A stretch of DNA of 64,000 nucleotides, taken from assembly GCF_013414195.1 (NCBI RefSeq), contig NZ_JAATTV010000007.1, positions 143,653-207,652 on the forward strand, given 5' to 3'. Position 1 is the stretch's first letter. Every line of letters begins with the position of its first letter. A program made the position numbers and the translations under genes. Of the stretch, positions 34,702-44,165 are shown piece after piece. This stretch comes from Psychrobacter sp. BI730 (GTDB taxonomy: Bacteria; Pseudomonadota; Gammaproteobacteria; Pseudomonadales; Moraxellaceae). Under the pieces are notes generated by a model, which was not told the origin of the DNA, did not search any database, and saw only the letters and a list, made by a program, of their open reading frames with translations.

Positions 34702-35044
34702 TATTCTATGTTTAGTTGATTATCCAATCAATTAAACATAAGCTAATAAAGCTATTCAGTAATATAGATAAGTGAGCTTTCGAATAGTCGAAGGTTTCAC
34801 GTGCAAAAATATTGGATAATTTGACACTATTTTCACTAAATTTGTTGCTAGATTATTGCTCGAAGCCAATATTATTCCTATCAAAAATACCTTCTCAAAA
34901 ACCCCATAACCAAAAGTATATGACGCGAAAATATTTCTCAGATAAGGGTTTCAAATTTATCCTAATGCGTTACTATTACCACCTAATTCTGTTAGACCCT
35001 TATATTTGATACTCTGTATTAACACCCTAAGAAAAGGATAGGTT
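34702..35044. other. Intergenic region helicase / D-amino-acid dehydrogenase
   Basis: These 343 AT-rich bases contain a 65-codon open frame (34812-35009) without a ribosome site or recognisable domain, which I do not call. The end carries AAGGATAGG before the next ATG. No clear terminator follows the helicase gene. Confidence 0.4.
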
Positions 35045-36292
35045 ATGCGCTACGAAGTTATCGTTATCGGTGCAGGTATGGTTGGCACGTCAATCGCGTG
35101 GCATCTACAAAAAAATAACTCAAATGTATTATTGTTAGACAAAAAATTGCCAGGGTCAGAGACCTCATATGGCAATGCAGGATTGATTCAGCGCGAAGCC
35201 ATTCATACACATCCTTTTCCTCGTCAGCTGACAGAAATGATCAGAGTATTGCCAAACCAAGGGACCGATATTCGCTATCGTATCCCGGCCATTTTGCGTT
35301 ATCACCAAGCGCTGCTTCAGTATTGGAAATACTCTACGCCGGCTTCAGTCAAAAAAATTGAATCAGAGTGGCAGACGCTGATTGAGCATTGTACCAGTGA
35401 GCACCAAACCATGATTAGCGCTTCTGGTGCTGACGAGCTCATTACTCGTGATGGTTGGTTGCAATTGCATCGCTCAGAAGAGACGTTCAAAGAAGCGCAA
35501 GTATCAGCTATCGACGCACTTAACCAAGGTGTTGAGCATAACGTACTAAACCTTGAAGCGCTAAAAGCAATGGAGCCTAGCGCCAATTTTGAAGGTTTCG
35601 TTGGCGCGATTCATTGGAAAAATTCTTGGCAAGTATCGAACCCAAGCTCACTCGTGAAAGCTTATGCAAAAAACTTCCAAGATATGCAGGGTACGATCAA
35701 AGAAAGCGATGTGAAAGAAATCATAAAAGACGGCGAAGGTTGGAAAATTATCACTGATAACGATACCTACTATAGTGATAAATTGGTTATCGCAGCAGGC
35801 CCATGGTCTAATGATTTGATCAGACCACTTGGCTATAACTTGCCATTGTTCCCAATGCGCGGCTATCATCAGCATTTCAAAGTGACAGAAAAGAACACCA
35901 TCAATCACAGTATGTTTGATATGGACAAAGGTTTTGTGATGGGGCCGATGCAGCAGGGTATCCGTATCACCACTGGTGCTGAGATGACCACGATGAATGC
36001 GCCAAAGAACTTTGGTCAGTTAAAAACTGTATTGAAGCTGGCTAAAAAAATCTTGCCATTAGAAGATGCAGTTGAGAGTGAAGCATGGGCAGGCTCACGT
36101 CCTTGTATGCCTGATATGAAGCCAGTAATCGGTCCTGCTGACAAGCATGACAAACTATGGTTCGCATTTGGTCACAGCCATCAAGGCTTTACCTTAGGGC
36201 CAATGACAGGGCGTCTGGTTGAAGAAATGATTCACGATAAGCCTGCATTGGTCGATCTTGCACCATTTAGTGCCCAGCGCTTTTCTAACTAA
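35045..36292 (+). CDS. FAD-dependent D-amino-acid dehydrogenase (DadA-like)
   Basis: The 415-residue protein starts MRYEVIVIGAGMVGTSIAWH with a Rossmann GxGxxG motif for FAD (residues 9-14). It has the DAO family markers SYGNAGLIQ and MRGYHQHF, and closes with HSHQGFTLGPMTGRLVEEM, the second FAD contact. Such enzymes oxidise D-amino acids (or glycine/sarcosine-type substrates) to imino acids, passing electrons to the respiratory chain. A RidA homologue follows 160 bases downstream and would hydrolyse the imine. The substrate is unknown, so dadA is not assigned. Confidence 0.83.
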   Translation: MRYEVIVIGAGMVGTSIAWHLQKNNSNVLLLDKKLPGSETSYGNAGLIQREAIHTHPFPRQLTEMIRVLPNQGTDIRYRIPAILRYHQALLQYWKYSTPASVKKIESEWQTLIEHCTSEHQTMISASGADELITRDGWLQLHRSEETFKEAQVSAIDALNQGVEHNVLNLEALKAMEPSANFEGFVGAIHWKNSWQVSNPSSLVKAYAKNFQDMQGTIKESDVKEIIKDGEGWKIITDNDTYYSDKLVIAAGPWSNDLIRPLGYNLPLFPMRGYHQHFKVTEKNTINHSMFDMDKGFVMGPMQQGIRITTGAEMTTMNAPKNFGQLKTVLKLAKKILPLEDAVESEAWAGSRPCMPDMKPVIGPADKHDKLWFAFGHSHQGFTLGPMTGRLVEEMIHDKPALVDLAPFSAQRFSN

Positions 36293-36303
36293 GCGCGTAT
36301 CTG

Positions 36304-36414
36304 ATATATAGTTGATCCAATTTAAGAGCGGTACAAGGCAACTGAGTGCAGATGTATATGTCATACTTCAAGCGAGGTTAACGCTGTAACGCTTGTATAG
36401 TGGATTGACTATAG
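36304..36414 (+). repeat. Dispersed inverted-end repeat, copy A
   Basis: The 111-base element runs from ATATATAGTT to GACTATAG and aligns along its length with copy B (37971-38081), sharing ACAAGG, GAGTGCA, AGCGAGG, ACGCTGTA and the terminal GACTATA. It lies between the dehydrogenase and ridA genes. Confidence 0.7.
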
Positions 36415-36452
36415 TTAGCACAGAATTAAATTAATAAATAAAAGGTATAGAC

Positions 36453-36794
36453 ATGATTAAGAAGCTACATAGCAATCAACGTATGAGCAAAACCGTAATC
36501 CATAACCAGACGATCTATTTGTGTGGTCAGGTCGGTAATGCAGAAGACGATATCAAAGCGCAAACATTGACTTGTCTAGAAAAAATCCAAACGCTATTAG
36601 AAGAAGTGGGTAGTGACAAATCAAAGCTACTATCAGTAACGGTTTGGATTAAAGACATGGCTGACTTTGCTGCCATGAATGAAGTTTATGACCAGTGGTT
36701 TGAAGGTATTCAGCCACCAGCTCGCGCTTGTGGTGAGTCAGCTTTGGCACGTCCTGAGCTATTGGTTGAGATGATCGCTATCGCTGCCGAGTAA
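36453..36794 (+). CDS. RidA family reactive enamine/imine deaminase
   Basis: The 113-residue protein has the YjgF/RidA fold pattern: IYLCGQVGNAEDD, QTLTCLEKIQTLLEEVGSD, VTVWIKDMADFAAMNEVYDQWF, and the closing RACGESALARPELLVEMIAIAA with the substrate-binding Arg and catalytic-site Glu. RidA proteins hydrolyse 2-iminoacids to ketoacids. Its position just after an imine-producing dehydrogenase fits this. A strong terminator follows. It belongs to a RidA subgroup rather than the archetypal RidA, as the usual IPxAP start is missing. Confidence 0.85.
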   Translation: MIKKLHSNQRMSKTVIHNQTIYLCGQVGNAEDDIKAQTLTCLEKIQTLLEEVGSDKSKLLSVTVWIKDMADFAAMNEVYDQWFEGIQPPARACGESALARPELLVEMIAIAAE

Positions 36795-36839
36795 TAAACA
36801 GCTCGTAGTATCTGTAGTACCGTTATTAAATAGAAATAA

Positions 36840-36871
36840 AAAAGGCCATGATAATGATATCGTGGCCTTTT
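36840..36871. terminator. Terminator after ridA-like gene
   Basis: A 13-bp stem (36840-36852 with 36859-36871; AAAAGGCCATGAT/ATCGTGGCCTTTT with one G-U pair) has a 6-base loop. A runs and T runs flank it, so it can act on both strands. Confidence 0.75.
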
Positions 36872-36981
36872 CTATGCGTAGCAATAAGCCAACTCGATTA
36901 TTGAAAAGGAATATGCTAGCTTTTTAATCCAAGCACACGCCGTATAACGTCAGCGAAGCAATACAATGATTATTATAGGAA

Positions 36982-37794
36982 TTAGCATCCTTTCCATACT
37001 GCTTGGCGTTTCTCAATAAAAGCATCAATACCTTCGCTCACATCGTCTGCCATCATATTGCAAGTCATTACCTCACTGGCATAGTCATAAGCGTCTTCGA
37101 CACTCATATCCAGCTGTTTATAAAACATATCTTTGCCAGTTCTTACTGCTATTGGAGATTTGGCAGTGATTGCTGTTATCAGTGACTGTAGTGTTTGATC
37201 GAGTTGCTCTGCTGCTGATACTCGATTGATCAAGCCATATTGCAAGGCAGTGTGTGGATCGATAAACTCACCTGTAATTAGCATCTCAAATGCTTGCTTA
37301 CGAGGTAGATTACGGCTGACGGCTACAGCAGGTGTAGAGCAGAACAGTCCCACATTTATCCCAGAAGTAGCAAATTTTGCATCATCAGTGGCAATGGCCA
37401 AATCACAGGCTGCGACCAGCTGACATCCTGCGGCTGTGGCAATGCCTTGTACTTTTGCAATAACGACTTGCGGCATACGGTTGATGGTAAGCATCATTTG
37501 GCTGCATTGCTGGAATAGGGCGCGGTGAAATGCTGCCTCTGAGTGTGCACGCATTTGTTTTAGATTATGACCAGCACAGAATGCCTTACCCGTCGCTTGA
37601 ATAACCACGACTCTGATCGTATCGTCTTGAGCGATACTGTCTAGCTCTGCTTGCATGGCAGACAGAACTTCAACGGACAACGCATTGAATTGTTTGGGTT
37701 GGTTTAAGGTGAGCGTGACTACGCCACTTTCTTTAGTGTCTTCTCTAATAACCAAAAGGTCATCTAGGTCTAGAGTAATGTCAGATTGAGTCAT
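36982..37794 (-). CDS. Enoyl-CoA hydratase/isomerase family protein, ECHDC3-like
   Basis: The 270-residue crotonase has the oxyanion-hole motifs GKAFCAGHNLKQM and GIATAAGCQLVAACD. The two catalytic Glu of classical hydratases are replaced (Gln125 after Gly-Cys; Gly145 in ATSGINVGLFCS). The same pattern, with NVGLFCSTP and PRKQAFEMLITGE, occurs in the ECHDC3 branch. It therefore is unlikely to hydrate enoyl-CoA in the usual way; its reaction is unknown. AAGGA lies before ATG 37794. It stands alone. Confidence 0.82.
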   Translation of the reverse strand: MTQSDITLDLDDLLVIREDTKESGVVTLTLNQPKQFNALSVEVLSAMQAELDSIAQDDTIRVVVIQATGKAFCAGHNLKQMRAHSEAAFHRALFQQCSQMMLTINRMPQVVIAKVQGIATAAGCQLVAACDLAIATDDAKFATSGINVGLFCSTPAVAVSRNLPRKQAFEMLITGEFIDPHTALQYGLINRVSAAEQLDQTLQSLITAITAKSPIAVRTGKDMFYKQLDMSVEDAYDYASEVMTCNMMADDVSEGIDAFIEKRQAVWKGC

Positions 37795-37925
37795 TTATCA
37801 TCCTTGATAATGGGTGGTTTGATTTGGCAAATGCTGCTATCTATGAATTTATATCAAGCGTTTTAAATAGTAGCATGGCTCATATTCTATACAATAGATG
37901 GAGCACATAGAAAGCGCACGAAAAA

Positions 37926-37956
37926 AATAGCGCACTCAGATGATGAGTACGCTATT
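37926..37956 (-). terminator. Terminator downstream of the VOC gene
   Basis: AATAGCGCACTCA (37926-37938) pairs with TGAGTACGCTATT (37944-37956) with one mismatch. On the minus strand the stem is followed by seven T. Confidence 0.7.
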
Positions 37957-37970
37957 GGTTTTTCAGTCAG

Positions 37971-38081
37971 ATATATAGTCAGTTCAATATAATTTCGATA
38001 CAAGGAAACCGAGTGCAAGTTATACATTAGTATGCTTAGCGAGGATGACGCTGTAGCGGATTTATATAGACTTGACTATAA
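37971..38081 (+). repeat. Dispersed inverted-end repeat, copy B
   Basis: The element runs ATATATAGTCA to TTGACTATA, 111 bases. The consensus core GATACAAGG..ACCGAGTGCAA and AGCGAGGATGACGCTGTAGC is shared with copies A and C. It lies in the 3' region of the VOC gene, between stop and terminator. Confidence 0.7.
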
Positions 38082-38131
38082 GCTAACTCTATACTAATTT
38101 AAATTTATACTAAGCTGTATTTATACTGAAC

Positions 38132-38632
38132 CTAGTATGCGCCTTCGCTATAGATAAGCTCGTAGCTGTGGCTATAGATTTCAACGATGTTGCCGAACGG
38201 GTCTTCCATATAGATCATGCGGTAAGGTTTTTCGCCAGGGTAGTAGTAGCGTGGTTTTTCCATACGTTTTTTACCGCCTGCTGCAACCATACGCTCAGCC
38301 AACTCTTCAACGTTTGGATCTTGAACACAGAAGTGGAAGATACCCGTTTTCCAGTATTCAAAGTTATTTTCAGGGTCTTCTTGATTTTTGAATTCAAAAA
38401 TCTCAACACCGATACGGTCACCAGTAGATAGATGAGCGATACGAAAGCTGCCCCAACCTGCACCGAATACTTCAGTACACATCTCACCGATCGGGCTATC
38501 ATCTTCGATAATCTCAGTTGGTTCCATGATGGTGTACCACCCCATCACCTCAGTATAAAATTTTACGGCGGCATCTAAGTCAGGTACTGACAGACCGATG
38601 TGCGAAAAGCTTCTTGGATAAACGTTGTTCAT
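38132..38632 (-). CDS. VOC (glyoxalase/dioxygenase superfamily) protein
   Basis: The 166-residue protein has the paired beta-alpha-beta VOC modules. Likely metal ligands are His11 in FSHIGLSVPD, Glu in GVEIFEF, His in IFHFCV and Glu in FGNIVEIYSH. Motifs MEDPFGNIVEIYSHSYE are typical for glyoxalase-like or ring-cleaving family members. The substrate is not predictable. It is divergent from a LysR gene (107 bases), which probably controls it. Confidence 0.82.
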   Translation of the reverse strand: MNNVYPRSFSHIGLSVPDLDAAVKFYTEVMGWYTIMEPTEIIEDDSPIGEMCTEVFGAGWGSFRIAHLSTGDRIGVEIFEFKNQEDPENNFEYWKTGIFHFCVQDPNVEELAERMVAAGGKKRMEKPRYYYPGEKPYRMIYMEDPFGNIVEIYSHSYELIYSEGAY

Positions 38633-38739
38633 AGTTTGTGCTCCTGTTTGCTGTATTCTTGTTTAACGTGAGGCCAGTATACAAACGCATATTCATTATG
38701 TAAAATTATCAAATATTATATAAATAATTATGAAAAGTA

Positions 38740-39609
38740 ATGATAAATATCACATGGTTACGCACCTTTTGCACGCTTGCTGAAGTTGGGCACTTTACCC
38801 GTACCGCTGAACGTCTATATATGACGCAGTCCGGTGTGAGCCAGCATATAAGTAAGCTAGAGGAGCAACTAGATACGGACTTGTTGATTCGACAAGGAAA
38901 GCAGTTTTCATTGACCAATGCAGGTGAGCAGCTTTATAAAGAAGCAGGCGAGATATTGCAGCGATTATCAAATTTAGAACAGCGTATCGGTGAAGATCCG
39001 CCTTACGAAGGATTGGTACGGTTGATGTCACCAGGTAGTGTGGGACTTAAACTATATCCGCAGCTTTTGTCTTTACAGCAGCAGCACCCAAAACTAGTGA
39101 TTGATTATCGTTTTGCTCCAAATTCTGATATAGAGCGGGCACTGGCAAATCACGAAATTGATATTGGCTTTATGACGGATATCTCAGATGATGAAACGGT
39201 TAGCTGCAAGCCTATGGCGCAAGAAGCATTGATACTAGTAACCCCTGCGACTTCAGTGGAGCCTAGCTGGGAGCAGCTTATGGCACTTGGATTTATTGAT
39301 CATCCAGATGGTGCCCATCATGCAGGCATGCTACTGACTGCCAATTATGAGCAATTTCAGCATATCAATGACTTTGAGAAAAAAGGCTTTTCGAATCAGA
39401 TTGGCCTGATACTAGAGCCCGTCAGCAGAGGAATCGGCTTTACTGTTTTGCCAGCACATGCCGTGGCTGCCTATCCGAAGCCTGAGCTGATTAGCAGTCA
39501 TCATTTACCAGTTGCTGTTAGCGAAACGCTATATCTGGCAGTCAGACGACAGCAGGCACTCTCTAATAGAATGCATACGGTCATTGATGAAGTAAAAAAA
39601 TGGCTATAG
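38740..39609 (+). CDS. LysR family transcriptional regulator
   Basis: The 289-residue protein has the LysR winged helix-turn-helix (ITWLRTFCTLAEVGHFTRTA, ERLYMTQSGVSQHISKLEEQ) at the N-terminus and a periplasmic-binding-like effector domain (VRLMSPGSVGLKLYPQLLSL onward). It faces away from the VOC gene. The 107-base spacer is AT-rich with partial dyads (AAATTAT..ATAATTA) suited to a LysR site. The inducer is unknown. Confidence 0.87.
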   Translation: MINITWLRTFCTLAEVGHFTRTAERLYMTQSGVSQHISKLEEQLDTDLLIRQGKQFSLTNAGEQLYKEAGEILQRLSNLEQRIGEDPPYEGLVRLMSPGSVGLKLYPQLLSLQQQHPKLVIDYRFAPNSDIERALANHEIDIGFMTDISDDETVSCKPMAQEALILVTPATSVEPSWEQLMALGFIDHPDGAHHAGMLLTANYEQFQHINDFEKKGFSNQIGLILEPVSRGIGFTVLPAHAVAAYPKPELISSHHLPVAVSETLYLAVRRQQALSNRMHTVIDEVKKWL

Positions 39610-39722
39610 ATATGTTGAGAATGATAAATGTACAGCTAACAAAGAGTTAATAAAAGGCTTGATAGCTGTGCACTTAGTGGAGGATGCAATTTTTGATAAA
39701 TTGCGACTATGAAAGATTGCGT

Positions 39723-40859
39723 CTATTTTAAAGTCTGCCCAAGTTTGATACTTGCAGCAATATTAGCAGCAGTCGTTTCAATATTGTTATAAGCAGAGCC
39801 TAACACGTTATCGATCGTGTCTACCTTTTGGATACTCGGCATGACCACATCGAATTGACTGGTCTGAGCAGGTTTTAGTCCATCGACACTGCCGCAGATA
39901 GCGATAACAGGTGTACGGCTAGCCTTAGCGATTTGGCTGATACCGCCTGCCACTTTACCCATGGCGGTTTGCGCATCGAGCTTGCCTTCACCAGTGATGA
40001 CAAGATCAGTCTCTGCGATATGCTGTGACAGGTGGGCCACTTCGGCAACCGTATCAAAGCCTGACTTCAGCTGAGCTTGAAAGAAAGTCATCATCGCATA
40101 GCCAAGACCGCCCGCAGCGCCAGCGCCTTCAGCGTATTGACAGTCTTCATAGCCATGCTGTCCACATATGGTTGCAAAGTGACTGAGTGCCTTGTCCAAA
40201 GTATTAACCTGCTCTGGACAAGCGCCTTTTTGTGGGCCAAATACTGCGCTTGCACCTAGCAGACCGCATAATGGATTAGTCACATCACAAGCAACTTCAA
40301 ATACTGTGTCTGATATCTTTGCATGCAGGCTAGTATTATCGAGCTTATGTAAGCTGGCAAGTGCGCCACCACCATGAGTCAGCAGGCTATCATTGATGTC
40401 ATGAAATGTTATGCCTAGCGCCATTAGCATGCCAAGGCCTGCATCATTGGTTGCGCTACCACCTAGACCAATAACGATACGCTTAGCACCTTCTTCTAAC
40501 GCATCTTCGATCAGCTCCCCAACACCATAACTACTCGCAATAACAGGATTACGCTCATCAGCTGTCAGTAGATGCAATCCGCACGCTTGAGCCATTTCGA
40601 TAACAGCGGTCGCGTCAGGCAATAACAGATACTTTGCCATAATCGGTCTCATCAATGGGTCATGTACTCTGATTTCTTTCCAGCGCCCGCCCAATACATA
40701 AGACAATACCGCTGAGGTACCTTCACCGCCATCGGCCATTGGCAGTAGCTTGTAGTCAGCATCTGGAAACACTTGACTAAAGCCAGATTGAATGGCGTGG
40801 CACACGTCCAGTGCTTCTAAACTTTCTTTAAATGAGTCAGGGGCGATCAAAATTTTCAT
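39723..40859 (-). CDS. Glycerate 2-kinase (GarK/GlxK family)
   Basis: The 378-residue protein begins MKILIAPDSFKESLEALDVC and contains LPMADGGEGTSAV, VIGLGGSATNDAGLGMLMAL and LVITGEGKLDAQTAMGK, diagnostic for type 2 glycerate kinases. It phosphorylates glycerate to 2-phosphoglycerate, feeding glycolysis. It follows a GntP-type permease on the same strand after 112 bases, so the pair likely imports and activates glycerate. GarK and GlxK cannot be distinguished here. Confidence 0.92.
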   Translation of the reverse strand: MKILIAPDSFKESLEALDVCHAIQSGFSQVFPDADYKLLPMADGGEGTSAVLSYVLGGRWKEIRVHDPLMRPIMAKYLLLPDATAVIEMAQACGLHLLTADERNPVIASSYGVGELIEDALEEGAKRIVIGLGGSATNDAGLGMLMALGITFHDINDSLLTHGGGALASLHKLDNTSLHAKISDTVFEVACDVTNPLCGLLGASAVFGPQKGACPEQVNTLDKALSHFATICGQHGYEDCQYAEGAGAAGGLGYAMMTFFQAQLKSGFDTVAEVAHLSQHIAETDLVITGEGKLDAQTAMGKVAGGISQIAKASRTPVIAICGSVDGLKPAQTSQFDVVMPSIQKVDTIDNVLGSAYNNIETTAANIAASIKLGQTLK

Positions 40860-40971
40860 ACGGCTCTCTTTGAATATCTTAATGACACGATCATTGCGAT
40901 AGTGTCATGTTTTAAAACGTTTATTTAGCAATCATCAAATAAACGTCTGTACAAGTACCCAATCTCATGAA

Positions 40972-42330
40972 CTAGATAAACACTAGGGTCAACAACCAGA
41001 TAAATACGATGCTAGTCACACCCTGGATACCAGTAGCCATTGAATGAGCCTTGTACGCTTGTGCGACACTCATGCGACTAAACTGGCTAACAATCCAAAA
41101 GAAGCTGTCATTGGCATGTGAGATGGTCATGGCACCGGCACCAATTGCCATCACGCAGAACACACGTCCAAGTTCGCTGTCTAGGCCAATCTGACTCAAT
41201 AGTGGGGCAACCATTGCAGAGGTTGTGACCAATGCGACCGTGGTTGAGCCTTGTGCTGTTTTTAGCGCAGCAGAGACGATAAATGGCATAAAAATACCCA
41301 ATCCTAAGGCAGATAGCGTCGAACCTAGATAATCGCCAATCGGCGTCACTTTTAGCATGGCACCAAATGCGCCACCAGCACCAGTGATCAATAGGATAGG
41401 GGCTGCTACTACCAAACCTTGCGAGATACTATCGCTGATTTCTTGCGTTTTTTGGCTTGATTTAATCAAGAAAAAGGATAAGAACAAACCGATAAGTAGT
41501 GCAGTAAGCGGATTACCAATGAATATCAAAATCTCCGCTACCATGCTACTACCAAACGGTGCGCTTGGGAAATTAGCAACCGAAGACAGGCAGATTAATA
41601 TGATAGGAACGATAATCGGCAAGAAAGCCATTGTCGCTGAAGGCAAATGGCTGTAATCGTCACGAGTTTTCATTCCTTCAGGCATGGCTGCTGGAGCATC
41701 TGCCGCATTGATATTGTCAGGAGTAGCGTTAAGGAAGCGATTAGACCACCACCAGCCAGCCAGTACTGCAACTGCTGTCACGACCACACCGACCATGATG
41801 ACTAAACCCAAATTTGACTCTAGACCTAAGTTACCTGCCGCTGCGATTGGGCCTGGCGTAGGTGGGACAAAGGTATGGGTGGCATATAGACCAGTTGCCA
41901 AGGCAATGCTCATCGCGACACTTGATACATGTAAGCGCTCAGCTAAAGACTCTTTTAGAGAGTTTAAGATAATATAGCCAGAGTCACAAAATACAGGGAT
42001 CGAAACGACCGCACCGACGATAGACATGGTCAAAGTAGGGAAGCGTGGCCCCAATACTTTAATAACGGACTCTGCCATTACGATAGCAGCACCCGTTTTT
42101 TCAAGAATTAAGCCAATAATCGTGCCAAATACAATCACAAGACCGATATAGCCTAAGATACCACCGAAACCATCAGAGATCGTTTTTGCGACCGTGTTAA
42201 GTGGTACTTGATAAAATAGCGCGACCAAAAAAGCAGACAAGATCAATACTAAAAAAGGATGCCACTTTAGTTTTGCGGTAGCGAAAATAATAAAAAGAAT
42301 GGTCAGCACAAGCCAAAATACAATCATCAC
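40972..42330 (-). CDS. GntP family permease, probable glycerate transporter
   Basis: The 452-residue protein has about 12 hydrophobic segments. GntP markers include ISIPVFCDSGYIILNSL-like VSIPVFCDSGYIIL, ATHTFVPPTPGPIAAAGNLG, TAQGSTTVALVTTSAM and ISHANDSFFWIVSQF. The family transports sugar acids such as gluconate with protons. The downstream glycerate kinase points to glycerate as the substrate. Length is normal. Confidence 0.88.
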   Translation of the reverse strand: MMIVFWLVLTILFIIFATAKLKWHPFLVLILSAFLVALFYQVPLNTVAKTISDGFGGILGYIGLVIVFGTIIGLILEKTGAAIVMAESVIKVLGPRFPTLTMSIVGAVVSIPVFCDSGYIILNSLKESLAERLHVSSVAMSIALATGLYATHTFVPPTPGPIAAAGNLGLESNLGLVIMVGVVVTAVAVLAGWWWSNRFLNATPDNINAADAPAAMPEGMKTRDDYSHLPSATMAFLPIIVPIILICLSSVANFPSAPFGSSMVAEILIFIGNPLTALLIGLFLSFFLIKSSQKTQEISDSISQGLVVAAPILLITGAGGAFGAMLKVTPIGDYLGSTLSALGLGIFMPFIVSAALKTAQGSTTVALVTTSAMVAPLLSQIGLDSELGRVFCVMAIGAGAMTISHANDSFFWIVSQFSRMSVAQAYKAHSMATGIQGVTSIVFIWLLTLVFI

Positions 42331-42798
42331 TGTCTCAATATGGTTTATATCTTAATTGATTACCAATGCCAATATAGCCAATTATATCGAGATTAAACAC
42401 GGTATATAGCTTGCTAAGTCTACTTTGCGTAGTGCTTTCAAGCGCTTTTACCATGTCTACATTTAAACGATATCGAACCAACTATCTGCATCACTAACGA
42501 TACGAAATTTTAAAGGGGCATACTTTATAGCAAATAGACGCCGCTAGGAAATAGATTCGTTAAATAGTTGGCGCTGTTGACAAAAAATCGAGAGATACTT
42601 AATTTTGAAATGAGAGAAGTTAGTAATAAAACGTCGAAGAGGTGTGTGGAAATACTTTTATAACTAGCAATTGCTAATACTTCAAACCAAAAAAAAACTG
42701 GCCATTTATAATGACCAGTTTTTGTCTAAACAATATTTACCTACCTGAGTAATGATTATTTTTAGGATAGGTATTCTAAGAAGTACCGTTATTTATAG
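42331..42798. other. Intergenic region upstream of the permease
   Basis: These 468 bases hold the permease promoter region and the terminator of the small gene at 42799. No gene-like frame or repeat is seen. Confidence 0.4.
42694..42722. terminator. Terminator of the 79-residue protein gene
   Basis: AAAACTGG (42694-42701) pairs with CCAGTTTT (42715-42722), extended by CAT/ATG inside. An A run precedes it and a T run follows, so it may work in both directions. Confidence 0.7.
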
Positions 42799-43038
42799 TT
42801 AGGCAATCTTATCAAAAAAAGCTTTGTTATTGGTAGCAGTTGCAGTATCAAAGCTGACATAAATACCTTGATCGTCCAACGTAGCATACCAATGATCATC
42901 ATTGCCACTGGTCAGCAGCTGAAAGTATTTGTCATTGACTATTCTGCCAACTGTATACACCTCTCCTTCGGAGTAGTATGCATTACCTTGGGTACAGATA
43001 AGCTTGTCATTGGTATGGATGTTATTATTTTCTTTCAT
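42799..43038 (-). CDS. Small hypothetical protein (79 residues)
   Basis: The start MKENNNIHTNDKLICTQGNA and the pattern YYSEGEVYTVGRIVNDKYFQLL suggest a small SH3-like beta barrel, with a soluble acidic body. A GCAAGAAC stretch precedes the ATG and a clear terminator follows, so the gene is probably real and monocistronic. I do not recognise a family, and neighbours give no clue. Confidence 0.6.
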   Translation of the reverse strand: MKENNNIHTNDKLICTQGNAYYSEGEVYTVGRIVNDKYFQLLTSGNDDHWYATLDDQGIYVSFDTATATNNKAFFDKIA

Positions 43039-43391
43039 GTTCTTGCGCCCTATTAGTACATTAGATAGCAGTAGATTATCAATTCTGCTAATAGTAATAA
43101 AGATGATTATATAGGCAGTATCTTGTTGTTTGGTATAGCGTTTTTAAGGTAGTTGTTGCATTTAGTTACTACACATTGCATAGATAACACCGCTATCATA
43201 GCAATAGATTTTTTGAGAACCCTAAGCTGTTTAGGAATATATAAAATCCACATTTATTGAGATAAAGGGGTGCAAGTTAGTGATATAAATTGTCTAAATA
43301 CATAAACTCTAATGTCAAAAATGACGCACGTAAAAAAGCCAGCAACCTAAGTTGCTGGCTTTTTACAGACTGAGTCTAACTATATAGAAGA
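43039..43391. other. Intergenic region between rplI and the small protein gene
   Basis: These 353 bases contain the rplI operon terminator at the right and the promoter region of the small gene at the left. Nothing else is recognisable. Confidence 0.4.
43333..43364 (-). terminator. Terminator of the rpsF-rpsR-rplI operon
   Basis: A perfect 14-bp stem (43333-43346 with 43351-43364; core AGCCAGCAAC/GTTGCTGGCT) has a 4-base loop CTAA. On the minus strand it ends in a T run. Confidence 0.85.
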
Positions 43392-43898
43392 TTACTCTTC
43401 AGAATAGTCTTCTTCAGCAGCTTCTTCGTCAGCTGAATCTTCATTGTTACCATCTTCAGAAAGAATAGTAACTAAGATGCTAGCAGTAACGTCATGATGT
43501 AGCTGAATATCAACATTGTATTCGCCAACTTGACGTAGAGTGCCTTCAGGTAGCTTGATTTCAGCACGGTCTACTTCTAGACCTGAGTTAGTCAATGCTT
43601 CAGCGATATCGCGAGTACCGATAGAGCCGAATAGCTTGCCTTCGTCACCTGATTTAGCACGCATGATAACATTAACGTCAGTCAATGCATCAGCACGCTC
43701 TTGAGCAACAGCGATCTCTTTTGCTTCTTCAGCTTCAAGTTCAGCACGACGTGCTTCGAACTTTTCGATGTTAGCTTTAGTAGCAGGTAGCGCTTTGCCC
43801 TGAGGGATAAGAAAGTTACGTCCGTAACCTGGTTTTACATCGACAGTTTCACCGAGTTTACCAAGGTTGACGATACGCTGTAACAAAATAATTTGCAT
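43392..43898 (-). CDS. rplI: 50S ribosomal protein L9
   Basis: The protein starts [20 protein letters not shown], with the signature [20 protein letters not shown]. The C-terminal rRNA-binding domain follows the long helix. At 168 residues it exceeds the usual 148-150 because of an acidic tail ([18 protein letters not shown]). It lies last in the rpsF operon. L9 bridges ribosomes in polysomes and supports reading-frame maintenance. Confidence 0.96.
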   Translation of the reverse strand: MQIILLQRIVNLGKLGETVDVKPGYGRNFLIPQGKALPATKANIEKFEARRAELEAEEAKEIAVAQERADALTDVNVIMRAKSGDEGKLFGSIGTRDIAEALTNSGLEVDRAEIKLPEGTLRQVGEYNVDIQLHHDVTASILVTILSEDGNNEDSADEEAAEEDYSEE

Positions 43899-43918
43899 GA
43901 GTCATTCCTAGTTAGCGG

Positions 43919-44149
43919 TTAACCTTGATGGTTATCAGTGTATGGAAGTAGCGATAAGTAACGAGCTTGCTTGATAGCAGTCGCTAATTGACGCTGATAT
44001 TTAGTAGATGTACCAGTAATACGGCTTGGTACGATTTTACCATTATCACTAATGTACTGTTTTAGCAATTCAACATCTTTATAGTCGATGTGAGTGATGC
44101 CTTCAGCAGTGAAACGGCAGAATTTGCGACGGCGATAGAAACGTGCCAT
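43919..44149 (-). CDS. rpsR: 30S ribosomal protein S18
   Basis: The 76-residue protein starts [17 protein letters not shown] and carries the family signature [20 protein letters not shown] and [14 protein letters not shown]18 pairs with S6 on the 30S platform. It is the second gene of the operon, 16 bases after rpsF. Confidence 0.97.
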   Translation of the reverse strand: MARFYRRRKFCRFTAEGITHIDYKDVELLKQYISDNGKIVPSRITGTSTKYQRQLATAIKQARYLSLLPYTDNHQG

Positions 44150-44165
44150 GAGTATTCTCCTTTAA

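Noticed and set aside
34812..35009. A 65-codon frame upstream of the D-amino-acid dehydrogenase
   Set aside because: No ribosome site and no terminator; AT-rich spacer composition.
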